A stretch of 30,335 nt of DNA from Glaciecola sp. UBA2563 (GTDB taxonomy: Bacteria > Pseudomonadota > Gammaproteobacteria > Enterobacterales > Alteromonadaceae): assembly GCA_002340325.1 (NCBI GenBank), contig DDLV01000085.1, forward strand, positions 1 to 30,335, written 5' to 3'. This document shows, piece by piece, positions 9,090 to 16,355 of the stretch. The number at the start of each line of letters is the position of its first letter. Position 1 is the stretch's first letter. A program made the translations under genes and the position numbers. The notes beneath the pieces are model-generated. The model was not told where the DNA came from. It searched no databases and worked only from the letters and a program-made list of their open reading frames with translations.

Positions 9090-9287
9090 TTATTTTAACC
9101 ATTTCATTACGATGCTTTGCTTCCACAAAGCAAGGCCAGATAATAGAAGAAGTGGGATCAACGCAAATTGAATTGTTTGCAAAGCCCACGCGATTCCATG
9201 TAATGGGGAGTAAAAATAAGCACCAACAAATAAGGCGACGGCGATATGAAACCAACGAACTGTAGAACGAAATGATGAAGCAGTCAT
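9090..9287 (-). CDS. Two-TM mini membrane protein, first gene of oxidoreductase operon
   Basis: A 65-residue protein with two hydrophobic segments at about 11-29 and 35-56, a basic N-terminal end (SFRSTVRWFH) and a basic C-terminus (WKQSIVMKWLK). I do not recognise a named family. The RWFH motif at the start of the first helix faintly recalls the first helix of cytochrome b561-like proteins, but that is too weak for an assignment. It is probably a real gene because AAGGAG lies at ideal spacing before the ATG at 9285-9287, and because it is the promoter-proximal gene of a compact operon, 33 bases before the dehydrogenase. A membrane anchor or heme/electron-transfer partner for the downstream fusion enzyme is one possible role. 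Confidence 0.72.
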   Translation of the reverse strand: MTASSFRSTVRWFHIAVALFVGAYFYSPLHGIAWALQTIQFALIPLLLLSGLALWKQSIVMKWLK

Positions 9288-9420
9288 GGCTTTCTCCTTA
9301 GAAGAAAAGTATTCGGTAATCCGTTAAAGCAAATAAAACGCAATAAAAAATAGGAAAATTACATTTGCGTCGTATATGAAAATAAGAGAATTCTTAACTA
9401 CAACATTAAAGTAGCATTAA

Positions 9421-9446
9421 ATATGACTAATGATCAATATCGTCAT
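9421..9446 (-). promoter_or_regulatory. Candidate TetR operator 1, upstream of oxidoreductase operon
   Basis: The top strand reads ATATGAC (9421-9427), 14 bases, then GTCAT (9442-9446), with GATCAATAT inside at 9432-9440. The same arrangement occurs at 10544-10571 in front of the second pump operon. On the minus strand a perfect -10-like hexamer TATAAT (9454-9449) lies immediately upstream of the site, so a bound repressor would block the start of transcription toward the 65-residue gene at 9287. No convincing -35 is visible. The rest of the gap 9288-9666 has no gene-like frame. Confidence 0.55.
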
Positions 9447-9462
9447 TTATTATATATTGATC
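9432..9462. repeat. 9-bp inverted repeat in operon promoter region
   Basis: GATCAATAT at 9432-9440 and its exact reverse complement ATATTGATC at 9454-9462, separated by 13 bases. It overlaps candidate operator 1 and the -10-like TATAAT, and might be a second or extended binding site for the adjacent TetR protein. Confidence 0.5.
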
Positions 9463-9666
9463 GACATCACATGAAAGATGAGGTAACAGGCGAAATGCTA
9501 AATATGAAAATATAAACGACGTACGCCATCTTCCATGTCGTTTAGTATGGTTCACTCTCGACAGGTTAAACGTTAAAAAAATTAAGGAGCGCGGCGATTA
9601 ATTTGTCGTTCTGTGAGAAATAAAATTATTAAACTAGATAAGAAAAGGGGCAGGTAAATCACTTTG

Positions 9667-10275
9667 CTACGCCTTGGTTATACCATTCAGTACAATACTC
9701 ATCATGGACTTAATTTGGTACTGTAAATCGTCTTCTCGGCTATGTTCCTCGACCATAGCGGGATGAATGTATTTCAAGAATGCACTGCGTACAATTTCCG
9801 CAGTTAATTTTGTATCTTGTATATCAAATTCTTGGGTTTTATTACCTTCTATCAAAATTGATTCGACGTAATTACGAAATTTATCTATGTGTTTATCAAT
9901 GACGTCCCAATGCTCTTGCATTGTGAATCTTACTAATTCGTGCAAGTTTTTCTCATTCATTAATTGCTCTCTCACTAAAAAGTGATAGGTCAACATTGCG
10001 TTCTCAAGTTTCACTTTTGGAGTAGCACCGCCGTCGCAGATTTTCTCGATTTCTTTCTCTGTTCCCCCTAGCCATTGCTCTAATAAAGTTGCAATGATGT
10101 CGTTTTTTGTCTTAAAGAACCGGTAGACGTTTGCGGAAGACATTCCACATGCAGATGCAATATCACTAACGGTCGTCTTTTCTAACCCAAACAAGCGAAA
10201 AAGCTTATCAGCTTCCGTAAGAATTAGTTCTAACGTTTCGTCAGAAGAACGATAGGGTCTGTTAAATGTACTCAT
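9667..10275 (-). CDS. TetR/AcrR-family transcriptional regulator
   Basis: A 202-residue one-component regulator, standard TetR length. The N-terminal DNA-binding domain is clear: a first helix around ETLELILTEADKLFRLFG, then the helix-turn-helix at about 36-55 (TVSDIASACGMSSANVYRFF), followed by the usual K-x-x-I step into the ligand domain. The C-terminal 140 residues are divergent, as is normal for ligand-binding domains. It lies between the minus-strand oxidoreductase operon and the plus-strand RND operon. The promoter regions of both contain the dyad ATATGAC-N14-GTCAT, so it is the best candidate for a repressor of both, induced by a hydrophobic ligand. A lone ATATGAC half-site (10306-10300, minus strand) in front of its own ATG hints at autoregulation. 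No strong ribosome-binding site is seen. Confidence 0.93.
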   Translation of the reverse strand: MSTFNRPYRSSDETLELILTEADKLFRLFGLEKTTVSDIASACGMSSANVYRFFKTKNDIIATLLEQWLGGTEKEIEKICDGGATPKVKLENAMLTYHFLVREQLMNEKNLHELVRFTMQEHWDVIDKHIDKFRNYVESILIEGNKTQEFDIQDTKLTAEIVRSAFLKYIHPAMVEEHSREDDLQYQIKSMMSIVLNGITKA

Positions 10276-10299
10276 AAAACTAACGAATATATTATTGGT

Positions 10300-10306
10300 G
10301 TCATAT
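10300..10306 (-). promoter_or_regulatory. Possible half-operator upstream of tetR-family gene
   Basis: ATATGAC on the minus strand, 24 bases before the regulator's start codon. It matches the left arm of the two candidate operators. The partner arm 14 bases on is only CGTTA, so this is at best a degraded or low-affinity site. Confidence 0.25.
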
Positions 10307-10514
10307 CTTAAATTCCTGATATATAAAAGAAACTCGACTTTTTACTAAATGATAAAGTAGCACATTTCTTTGATATTGATATACCCATAATACAAAAGTC
10401 GCTCAAAACACCTAGATATCAAGCTTTTCCTTTGGGTGAAGTATCGAGTACGGCTTTTGTTTTGCGTTTTCTTTTCTAATTGAACGCGACTTTATGTGGA
10501 TTCGAATCACACTT

Positions 10515-10545
10515 TTGATTCTAATTTAAGAAAAGAAATTAATAT
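10515..10545 (+). promoter_or_regulatory. Candidate promoter of second RND operon
   Basis: TTGATT at 10515-10520 as a possible -35 and TAATAT at 10540-10545 (19-base spacing) or ATTAAT at 10538-10543 (17-base spacing) as -10. The -10 region runs directly into candidate operator 2. Spacing and sequence are only moderate matches to sigma-70 promoters. The surrounding gap 10276-10645 has no other gene-like content. Confidence 0.3.
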
Positions 10546-10571
10546 ATGACGAAGATCAATATATGTCATAT
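10544..10571 (+). promoter_or_regulatory. Candidate TetR operator 2, upstream of second RND operon
   Basis: A perfect 7-base dyad: ATATGAC at 10544-10550 and GTCATAT at 10565-10571, with 14 bases between. The internal GATCAATAT (10554-10562) and the arm spacing are the same as in operator 1 at 9421-9446. It lies 74 bases before the likely ATG of the outer-membrane factor gene and overlaps a -10-like hexamer, as expected for repression. Binding by the adjacent TetR protein is inference. Confidence 0.6.
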
Positions 10572-10645
10572 CAATAATTGTTAGGCTTTTGATTATTAAT
10601 TTAACCGCGAGTAGAAAAGGTACTTTTGTAATTCAAGGATTGACT

Positions 10646-12100
10646 ATGGCGTTAGCAAGAAGATATCTACGTTCTTTTCTCATTTCATCGTTATTAGCGC
10701 TGCTAATTTCTGGATGCGGCTCTATAATGACGGTAGGGCCAGACTATGAAGGTCCTCCCGCAATAGTAATCCCTTCAAATTGGAATACTCAAACCCATGA
10801 TATTGGATTGGAGAGTCAGGATTTTGTGCCATGGTGGAATAGTCTTAATGACCCTGTACTAAATCAGCTGCTTGATTCAGCATATCTGCAAAGCCTAGGT
10901 ATAAAAATAGCTACATTTAGAATTCAAGAGTCACTATTGAACGTAGGAATAACGCGCAGTTTACATTACCCTTCTATCAATGCATTTGGTTCCGTCATTA
11001 GAGAGAAAACAAGTCAAAATCTATCGGGTGGTTTACCGTTTAATATCGAAGACTATCATAACGTAGGTGGCCTTTTTGGGTGGGAATTGGATATATTTGG
11101 GAAAGTATCACGCCAAATTGAAGCCTCTACTGCCAGTGCCGAGGCGGAACACGAAAACTTCCAGAGTTTATTAGTAATACTTCATTCGCAAATTGTTTCA
11201 GCTTACTTTCGAGTTAGGACACTCCAACGACGCTTAGAGATTGTGAATAAAAATGTCGCTGCTCAACGTGAAACCTTGAAAATTGTAGAAGGCCTGTTTA
11301 ATGCAGACCTAACATCAGAGTTAGATATCAACCAAGCAACACAAAACTTATCTGGCACTGAGTCGACAATACCCTTGATCAAAAGAGAACTGCAACAAAC
11401 AAAAAATAAACTCGCGCTGCTACTAGCGCAAACACCAAATTCTCTAGATCTACTATTAAATGAGAAGCGTAGCCTACCAATTGTTAACAACGACTTTATT
11501 ATCGGTATACCGAGAGAGACGATTCGTCAGCGGCCAGATGTAAGGAAGGCTGAACGTCAACTAGCAGCGCAAACTGCATTAGTTGGTGTTGCTGAAGCGG
11601 AACTCTATCCCTCTCTCTCATTACAAGGTGTTTTTGGCTTTTCAACGTTAGGCGGCTCATTAATAAGTGGCAATTCTCAATTTTGGGAATTTGGAACTAA
11701 CTTTTCTTGGAATGTCTTCTCAGCAAGCAGAAATAGACGCCAACTTGAAAAAGAAAAAGTGCGTGTTGAAATCGCAAGGCTTTCATATGAGAACACTGTA
11801 CTAAAGGCTTTAGAAGATGTAGAAGCGGCGCTCATTAACTTTGATTCTGAAACGATTCGGATTTCCAAACTTACGACCTCTGTCAACGCTGCAAAAAATA
11901 CTGTTCAAATCGCAAAATCACAATACCGCAATGGACTAACTAGCTTTCAGACGGTCTTGGATGCTGAAAGAGTATTGTTTTTGGAAGAAGATAGACTCAT
12001 TCAAAGCTTTGGCGCGAGACTTCAGCATGCTGTCAACATTTATCGTGCATTAGGCGGTGGATGGTCTGAAAAACGAAAAGAAACCGTAATAAAAAGGTGA
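10646..12100 (+). CDS. RND outer-membrane factor lipoprotein (NodT family)
   Basis: Outer-membrane channel of the second pump, 484 residues from the chosen start. A TTG at 10589 in the same frame would add 19 residues, but the ATG at 10646 has AAGGA 6 bases upstream and begins a clean lipoprotein signal peptide: MALARRYLRS, a hydrophobic core, then the lipobox LISGC with Cys24. Family features include VGPDYEGP right after the Cys, the WW motif (FVPWWNSL), GWELDIFGKV, IPRETIRQRPDVRKAERQL split over about 290-315, and the terminal RALGGGW. It is the first gene of the OMF-adaptor-permease operon and directly follows candidate operator 2. OMF-first order is unlike the usual adaptor-permease-OMF order of the pump at 1-4175. 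Confidence 0.93.
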   Translation: MALARRYLRSFLISSLLALLISGCGSIMTVGPDYEGPPAIVIPSNWNTQTHDIGLESQDFVPWWNSLNDPVLNQLLDSAYLQSLGIKIATFRIQESLLNVGITRSLHYPSINAFGSVIREKTSQNLSGGLPFNIEDYHNVGGLFGWELDIFGKVSRQIEASTASAEAEHENFQSLLVILHSQIVSAYFRVRTLQRRLEIVNKNVAAQRETLKIVEGLFNADLTSELDINQATQNLSGTESTIPLIKRELQQTKNKLALLLAQTPNSLDLLLNEKRSLPIVNNDFIIGIPRETIRQRPDVRKAERQLAAQTALVGVAEAELYPSLSLQGVFGFSTLGGSLISGNSQFWEFGTNFSWNVFSASRNRRQLEKEKVRVEIARLSYENTVLKALEDVEAALINFDSETIRISKLTTSVNAAKNTVQIAKSQYRNGLTSFQTVLDAERVLFLEEDRLIQSFGARLQHAVNIYRALGGGWSEKRKETVIKR

Positions 12101-12107
12101 CGTGAAT

Positions 12108-13145
12108 ATGAAACAGTCTTTTACCTTCATTCTGATGTCATTTTTATTGGTAACGTCTTGTAATGATGTTGCTTATGAAAAAGCTTCACAGATTCGACTA
12201 ATAAAAGTCATACAAGTTGCTGAATCGCAAACCAATATTGAGAGAAAATTTCCAGGACGAGCAGCAGCAGCAAATGATGTTACGTTGACGTTCGAATTAT
12301 CAGGCAAATTAAACGAAGTATTGGTTAAAGTTGGCGATCGTGTAAAAAGTGGCGATGTGTTAGCTAGCATTGACGATCGCAACTATCAAAACGCACTAAG
12401 TAAAGCAAAAGCAGAGCTTAAAAGGGCTACTGCACAATATGAACGTATGCAAAAGGCACTTCAAGAAAAAGCCGTTTCAAAACAGGATGTAACCAATGCT
12501 GAAGCCGTATGGGAAAATGCAAAAGCAAATGTAGAAATTAGTCAAAAGGCGGTAGATGACTCTCAATTAGTTGCTCCTTTTGATGCCATCATATCTGCCA
12601 TCTATATCAATAGTTTCGAGAACATCGTCGCTAAACAAGCCATAATTCGACTGATAGATCACTCAAAAATAGAGATGCTGGGTGATATACCTGAAGACGT
12701 GATACCAATGGTTGAACTGGGTATGGATATATTAGTGCAATTCGATGCTATTCCAGACATTATTATTCCTGCTACGGTCAGTGAAATTGGCTCAGAAGCG
12801 TCAGAAATGACTCGGACTTTTCCAGTTACATTACTAATGGACCAACCATTGAATGCATCGATTTTACCTGGGATGGCAGGCAAAGGATGGCGACCGGCAG
12901 ATCCCAACAATACTCCCGCTTCCTTAAATGGTTTCAATGTGCCCATTACAGCGATATTTTCAGATAATAACGGAGATCAATATGTATGGATTATTGAGGG
13001 TGGCACCGCACGTCGCCAAGCGATACAAACGGGTGATTTAACGTCTAATGGGATTCTAATCAAAGGTCTTATGGGTGGAGAGTATATTGCCATTGCAGGC
13101 GTCAATTCACTTAAAGAAGGACAACAAGTTCGTCTTATGAAATAG
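12108..13145 (+). CDS. RND periplasmic adaptor (membrane fusion protein)
   Basis: Periplasmic adaptor joining permease and channel, 345 residues from the ATG at 12108. A GTG at 12102 is also in frame, but AGGTGA at 12095-12100 fits the ATG better. A lipoprotein signal peptide ends in LVTSC (Cys18), so it is anchored in the outer face of the inner membrane. The order is the usual one: first half of the lipoyl domain (LSGKLNEVLVKVGDRVKSGD), a coiled-coil hairpin from about 85 to 150 (rich in Ala, Glu, Lys and Gln), second lipoyl half (DSQLVAPFDAIIS), then the beta-barrel and membrane-proximal domains. It starts 7 bases after the OMF stop and ends 25 bases before the permease. Confidence 0.93.
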   Translation: MKQSFTFILMSFLLVTSCNDVAYEKASQIRLIKVIQVAESQTNIERKFPGRAAAANDVTLTFELSGKLNEVLVKVGDRVKSGDVLASIDDRNYQNALSKAKAELKRATAQYERMQKALQEKAVSKQDVTNAEAVWENAKANVEISQKAVDDSQLVAPFDAIISAIYINSFENIVAKQAIIRLIDHSKIEMLGDIPEDVIPMVELGMDILVQFDAIPDIIIPATVSEIGSEASEMTRTFPVTLLMDQPLNASILPGMAGKGWRPADPNNTPASLNGFNVPITAIFSDNNGDQYVWIIEGGTARRQAIQTGDLTSNGILIKGLMGGEYIAIAGVNSLKEGQQVRLMK

Positions 13146-13170
13146 ACAGACTTAGGTTTGGAAGCAATCA

Positions 13171-16100
13171 ATGAATATTACGCAATTTTCAATCGAAAGA
13201 CCTTCCGTTACTTGGTTAGCAGTTGCGCTAATTTTTGTGGGTGGGTTATTAAGTTATCAGCAACTTGGTAAGTTAGAAGATCCCGAGTTTACTATCAAAA
13301 CGGCTGTGGTAGTTACTCATTATTCAGGTGCTAGTCCAACCCAAGTTGAAAAAGAGGTCACAGAAATCATCGAGCTTGCTGTTCAAGAAATTCCGGAAAT
13401 AGACTATGTGGAATCATTATCAAGAGCTGGTCTATCTATCGTCAAGGTAGAGATAGAGAGTCGTTATTGGTCTGAAGATCTACCACAGATTTGGGACACA
13501 TTACGGCGTAAGATAAGAAACGTTGAGGAAGATTTACCTATCGGTGTTACAAGGCCAGATGTCTTAGATGATTTTGGAGATGTTTATGGATTCGTAATTG
13601 CAATCACTGGTGACGGATACAATTATAAAGATATCGAATATTACGCTGAAGAGTTAAAACGAAGTCTCTCAATGGTAGAGGATGTCTCTAGAGTTGAACT
13701 TTGGGGAAAAAGGCAACGGGCTATTTTTCTTGATATTAGTGAAAGTCAACTAGCGGAGTTAGGGATAACCGTATCGGATATTGCCAGGGCGTTGAATCAA
13801 CAAAACAATCAAATTGCTTCAGGAAATATTTATCATAATGAGAAGGTCTCTCGAATTGAGATAACTGGGGATTTTAACAGTATAGATGACATTTCAAACA
13901 CAGTAATAAGCTCGCGTTTAATTAGTAATCGAAATGAAATTCTCACGCTAAGAGACATCGCGTCTGTAAATGAAGGCTTCATTGAGCCAAGCCTGCAAAC
14001 ACTGCGATACAATGGGCAGGAAGCGATGGGGTTAGCCGTTTCCAATATTCCAGGTTCAAATATTGTGGATCTTGGAAAGCGCTTAGAAAATAAACTAAAT
14101 GCATTAGAAGTAGATATCCCTATTGGGATCGAAGCACACAAAATTTCCTGGCAAGCAAATGAAGTAAATTCGGCAATTAACTCATTTTTAGTATCTCTTC
14201 TCCAAGCAGTGCTGATTGTACTTCTGGTACTAACGTTCACGATGGGATGGCGGATGGGCGTAATTATTGGGACAGCGCTGGTGCTAACGATCCTCGGCAC
14301 GCTAATTATTATGTTGATACTCGGAATCGATTTGCAACGAATATCGCTTGGTGCATTGGTCATTTCTATGGGCATGATGGTCGATAACTCTATTGTAGTG
14401 GGCGATGGTATTTTAGTCAGAATGCGAAAAGGGATTAGCAAAACCCAAGCAGCCATAGAGGCTGCAAAGGGTCCATCTTTGCCACTACTGGGTGCTACAC
14501 TTATCGCGGTATTAGCATTCTATCCAATTGGTGGTTCGACCGAAAACGTAGGCGAATATTGTTTATCATTATTTCAAGTGGTGGGTATCTCACTATTTTT
14601 TAGCTGGATCATATCAATGACAGTGACACCGCTTCAATGCATGCTGATGCTTAAAAAAGACGACAAAACGACAACCAAAGACGAATATAAAACAGGTTTT
14701 TACACTACATATCGCACTGGGTTAGAACGCGCTTTACGTCATCAATTTGTGACAATTTGCATCTTAATAACACTTTTGCTCACATCGATTTGGGGGTTTC
14801 AATTTGTATCTGAAATGTTTTTTCCAAGTTCCACGCGAGCGCAGTTTATGGTTGATATGTACGCGTCAACGGGCACGCGATTACAACAGTCTTCTGAAAC
14901 CTTACGAAGAGCAGAGTCTCATGTGATGACGCTGGAAGGTGTAGAAAGCGTAAGTTCTTTTATAGGTTCAGGTCCCCCCCGTTTTTATCTGCCCGTAGAG
15001 TCTGAGTTTTTTTATCCGTCATACGGACAATTGATCGTAAATGTAAATGACCATTCAAAAATTGATCTCATTGCTGAGCAGTTGAGACCCTGGCTAGTGG
15101 AAAACTTCCCAGAGGTACCAACGTTTAGGATAAGAAAATACGCGATTGGTCCGGGAGGCGCTTGGAAATTTGAGCTGCGGATAATAGCACCAGAATCTGC
15201 AAAACTGAGTGAGATACGAACCATTGCGGAAGAAGGCCTTACATTGCTTAAAGGTCATCCTATGGTGCAAGAAGCTAGACTGGATTGGCGGGAACTTTCA
15301 CCTAAAGTTGTTTTGGAGTTTGACCAAAATGAAGGTAATTGGTCGACTCTCTCTCGAAACGATGTGTCCAGTGCTACACAACGTGCTTTTGATGGATTGC
15401 CGGTCGCTGAATTTCGCGATGGCCAAGATTTATTACCTATCATGATAAGAAACAAAAGCTCTGAGCGAGAGGATCCTAGTTCCTTATACAATATTCAAAT
15501 ACCACAACCTTATACCGGTCGCACGGTCCCTTTAACACAGGTCACCGATTCCATCTCCTTAGCATTCGAAGATCCAATCATCTGGCGACGAGACAGACAA
15601 CGTGTAATTACTATTCAGGCAGAGCCTATAACAGGGGTAACATTGCCTGAATTAAGAGAAGACTTGTTGGGTGAAATTGAGATGTTTGAAAATAACTTAA
15701 CAGATGGTTATACAATGGAGTGGGGAGGAGAAACTGAAAGTAGCGCAGAGTCGCAAGCATCCTTAATTCCAGGCATGATCCCCGCGGTCACTTTAATGTT
15801 TTTTATCATTGTTCTTTTATTCAATGAATTTAAACCAGCCGTAATAATTTTTCTTACAATTCCTTTTATCGTGGTTGGGATCACAGTTGGACTATTAGTT
15901 ACAGGGGCAGACTTTGGGTTTATGGCTCTTTTGGGCGTTTTGTCTTTGATGGGAATGATGGTTAAAAATTCGATCGTTCTAATAGATGAAGTAAAGATTA
16001 ATAAGGAAAAAAGAAATCAAGAGAATTATGCAGCACTGGTAAATGCTGGAATATCTAGAATTAGGCCCGTTGCATTGGCGGCAACGACCACAGCCTTGGG

Positions 16101-16269
16101 CGTTATCCCTTTATTACAAGACGTTTTTTGGCAGTCCATGTCAATAACAATAATGGCTGGTCTTATTTTTGGTACTGCGTTCACAATGATTATCGTTCCG
16201 GTATTATATGCATTATTTTATGGGATTCAAAAACCGGATGCTCTAACTTATTCTCGTCTGCAAAATTAG
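13171..16269 (+). CDS. RND efflux permease, complete
   Basis: Full-length inner-membrane RND transporter, 1,032 residues. TM1 is at about 12-30, followed by the porter domain (EDPEFTIKTAVVVTHYSGASPTQVE), then TM2-TM6 at about 335-485 with GMMVDNSIVV, where Asp405 is kept and the second relay acid of AcrB is Asn406. A second TM block at the C-terminus carries LMGMMVKNSIVLIDE, keeping the Lys of the relay. So the proton-relay set differs from the permease at 1-2805 (DD and Asn-Asp). The ATG is preceded by a weak GGAAG. It completes a single-operon tripartite pump under the candidate TetR operator. Substrate unknown; the adjacent oxidoreductase operon suggests a hydrophobic metabolite. Confidence 0.95.
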   Translation: MNITQFSIERPSVTWLAVALIFVGGLLSYQQLGKLEDPEFTIKTAVVVTHYSGASPTQVEKEVTEIIELAVQEIPEIDYVESLSRAGLSIVKVEIESRYWSEDLPQIWDTLRRKIRNVEEDLPIGVTRPDVLDDFGDVYGFVIAITGDGYNYKDIEYYAEELKRSLSMVEDVSRVELWGKRQRAIFLDISESQLAELGITVSDIARALNQQNNQIASGNIYHNEKVSRIEITGDFNSIDDISNTVISSRLISNRNEILTLRDIASVNEGFIEPSLQTLRYNGQEAMGLAVSNIPGSNIVDLGKRLENKLNALEVDIPIGIEAHKISWQANEVNSAINSFLVSLLQAVLIVLLVLTFTMGWRMGVIIGTALVLTILGTLIIMLILGIDLQRISLGALVISMGMMVDNSIVVGDGILVRMRKGISKTQAAIEAAKGPSLPLLGATLIAVLAFYPIGGSTENVGEYCLSLFQVVGISLFFSWIISMTVTPLQCMLMLKKDDKTTTKDEYKTGFYTTYRTGLERALRHQFVTICILITLLLTSIWGFQFVSEMFFPSSTRAQFMVDMYASTGTRLQQSSETLRRAESHVMTLEGVESVSSFIGSGPPRFYLPVESEFFYPSYGQLIVNVNDHSKIDLIAEQLRPWLVENFPEVPTFRIRKYAIGPGGAWKFELRIIAPESAKLSEIRTIAEEGLTLLKGHPMVQEARLDWRELSPKVVLEFDQNEGNWSTLSRNDVSSATQRAFDGLPVAEFRDGQDLLPIMIRNKSSEREDPSSLYNIQIPQPYTGRTVPLTQVTDSISLAFEDPIIWRRDRQRVITIQAEPITGVTLPELREDLLGEIEMFENNLTDGYTMEWGGETESSAESQASLIPGMIPAVTLMFFIIVLLFNEFKPAVIIFLTIPFIVVGITVGLLVTGADFGFMALLGVLSLMGMMVKNSIVLIDEVKINKEKRNQENYAALVNAGISRIRPVALAATTTALGVIPLLQDVFWQSMSITIMAGLIFGTAFTMIIVPVLYALFYGIQKPDALTYSRLQN

Positions 16270-16355
16270 ATAAACTACGTGCAAAAGAAAAATTACACAA
16301 TATGCATGTCTATATGATAACGATGCCTTCATCATCTCCATTCTGTGGTTTCTTA

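Noticed and set aside
13833..14456. 207-codon open frame on the minus strand
   Set aside because: It lies wholly antisense to the RND permease, has low-complexity Ser/Ile-rich composition and no ribosome-binding site; a shadow of the real gene.
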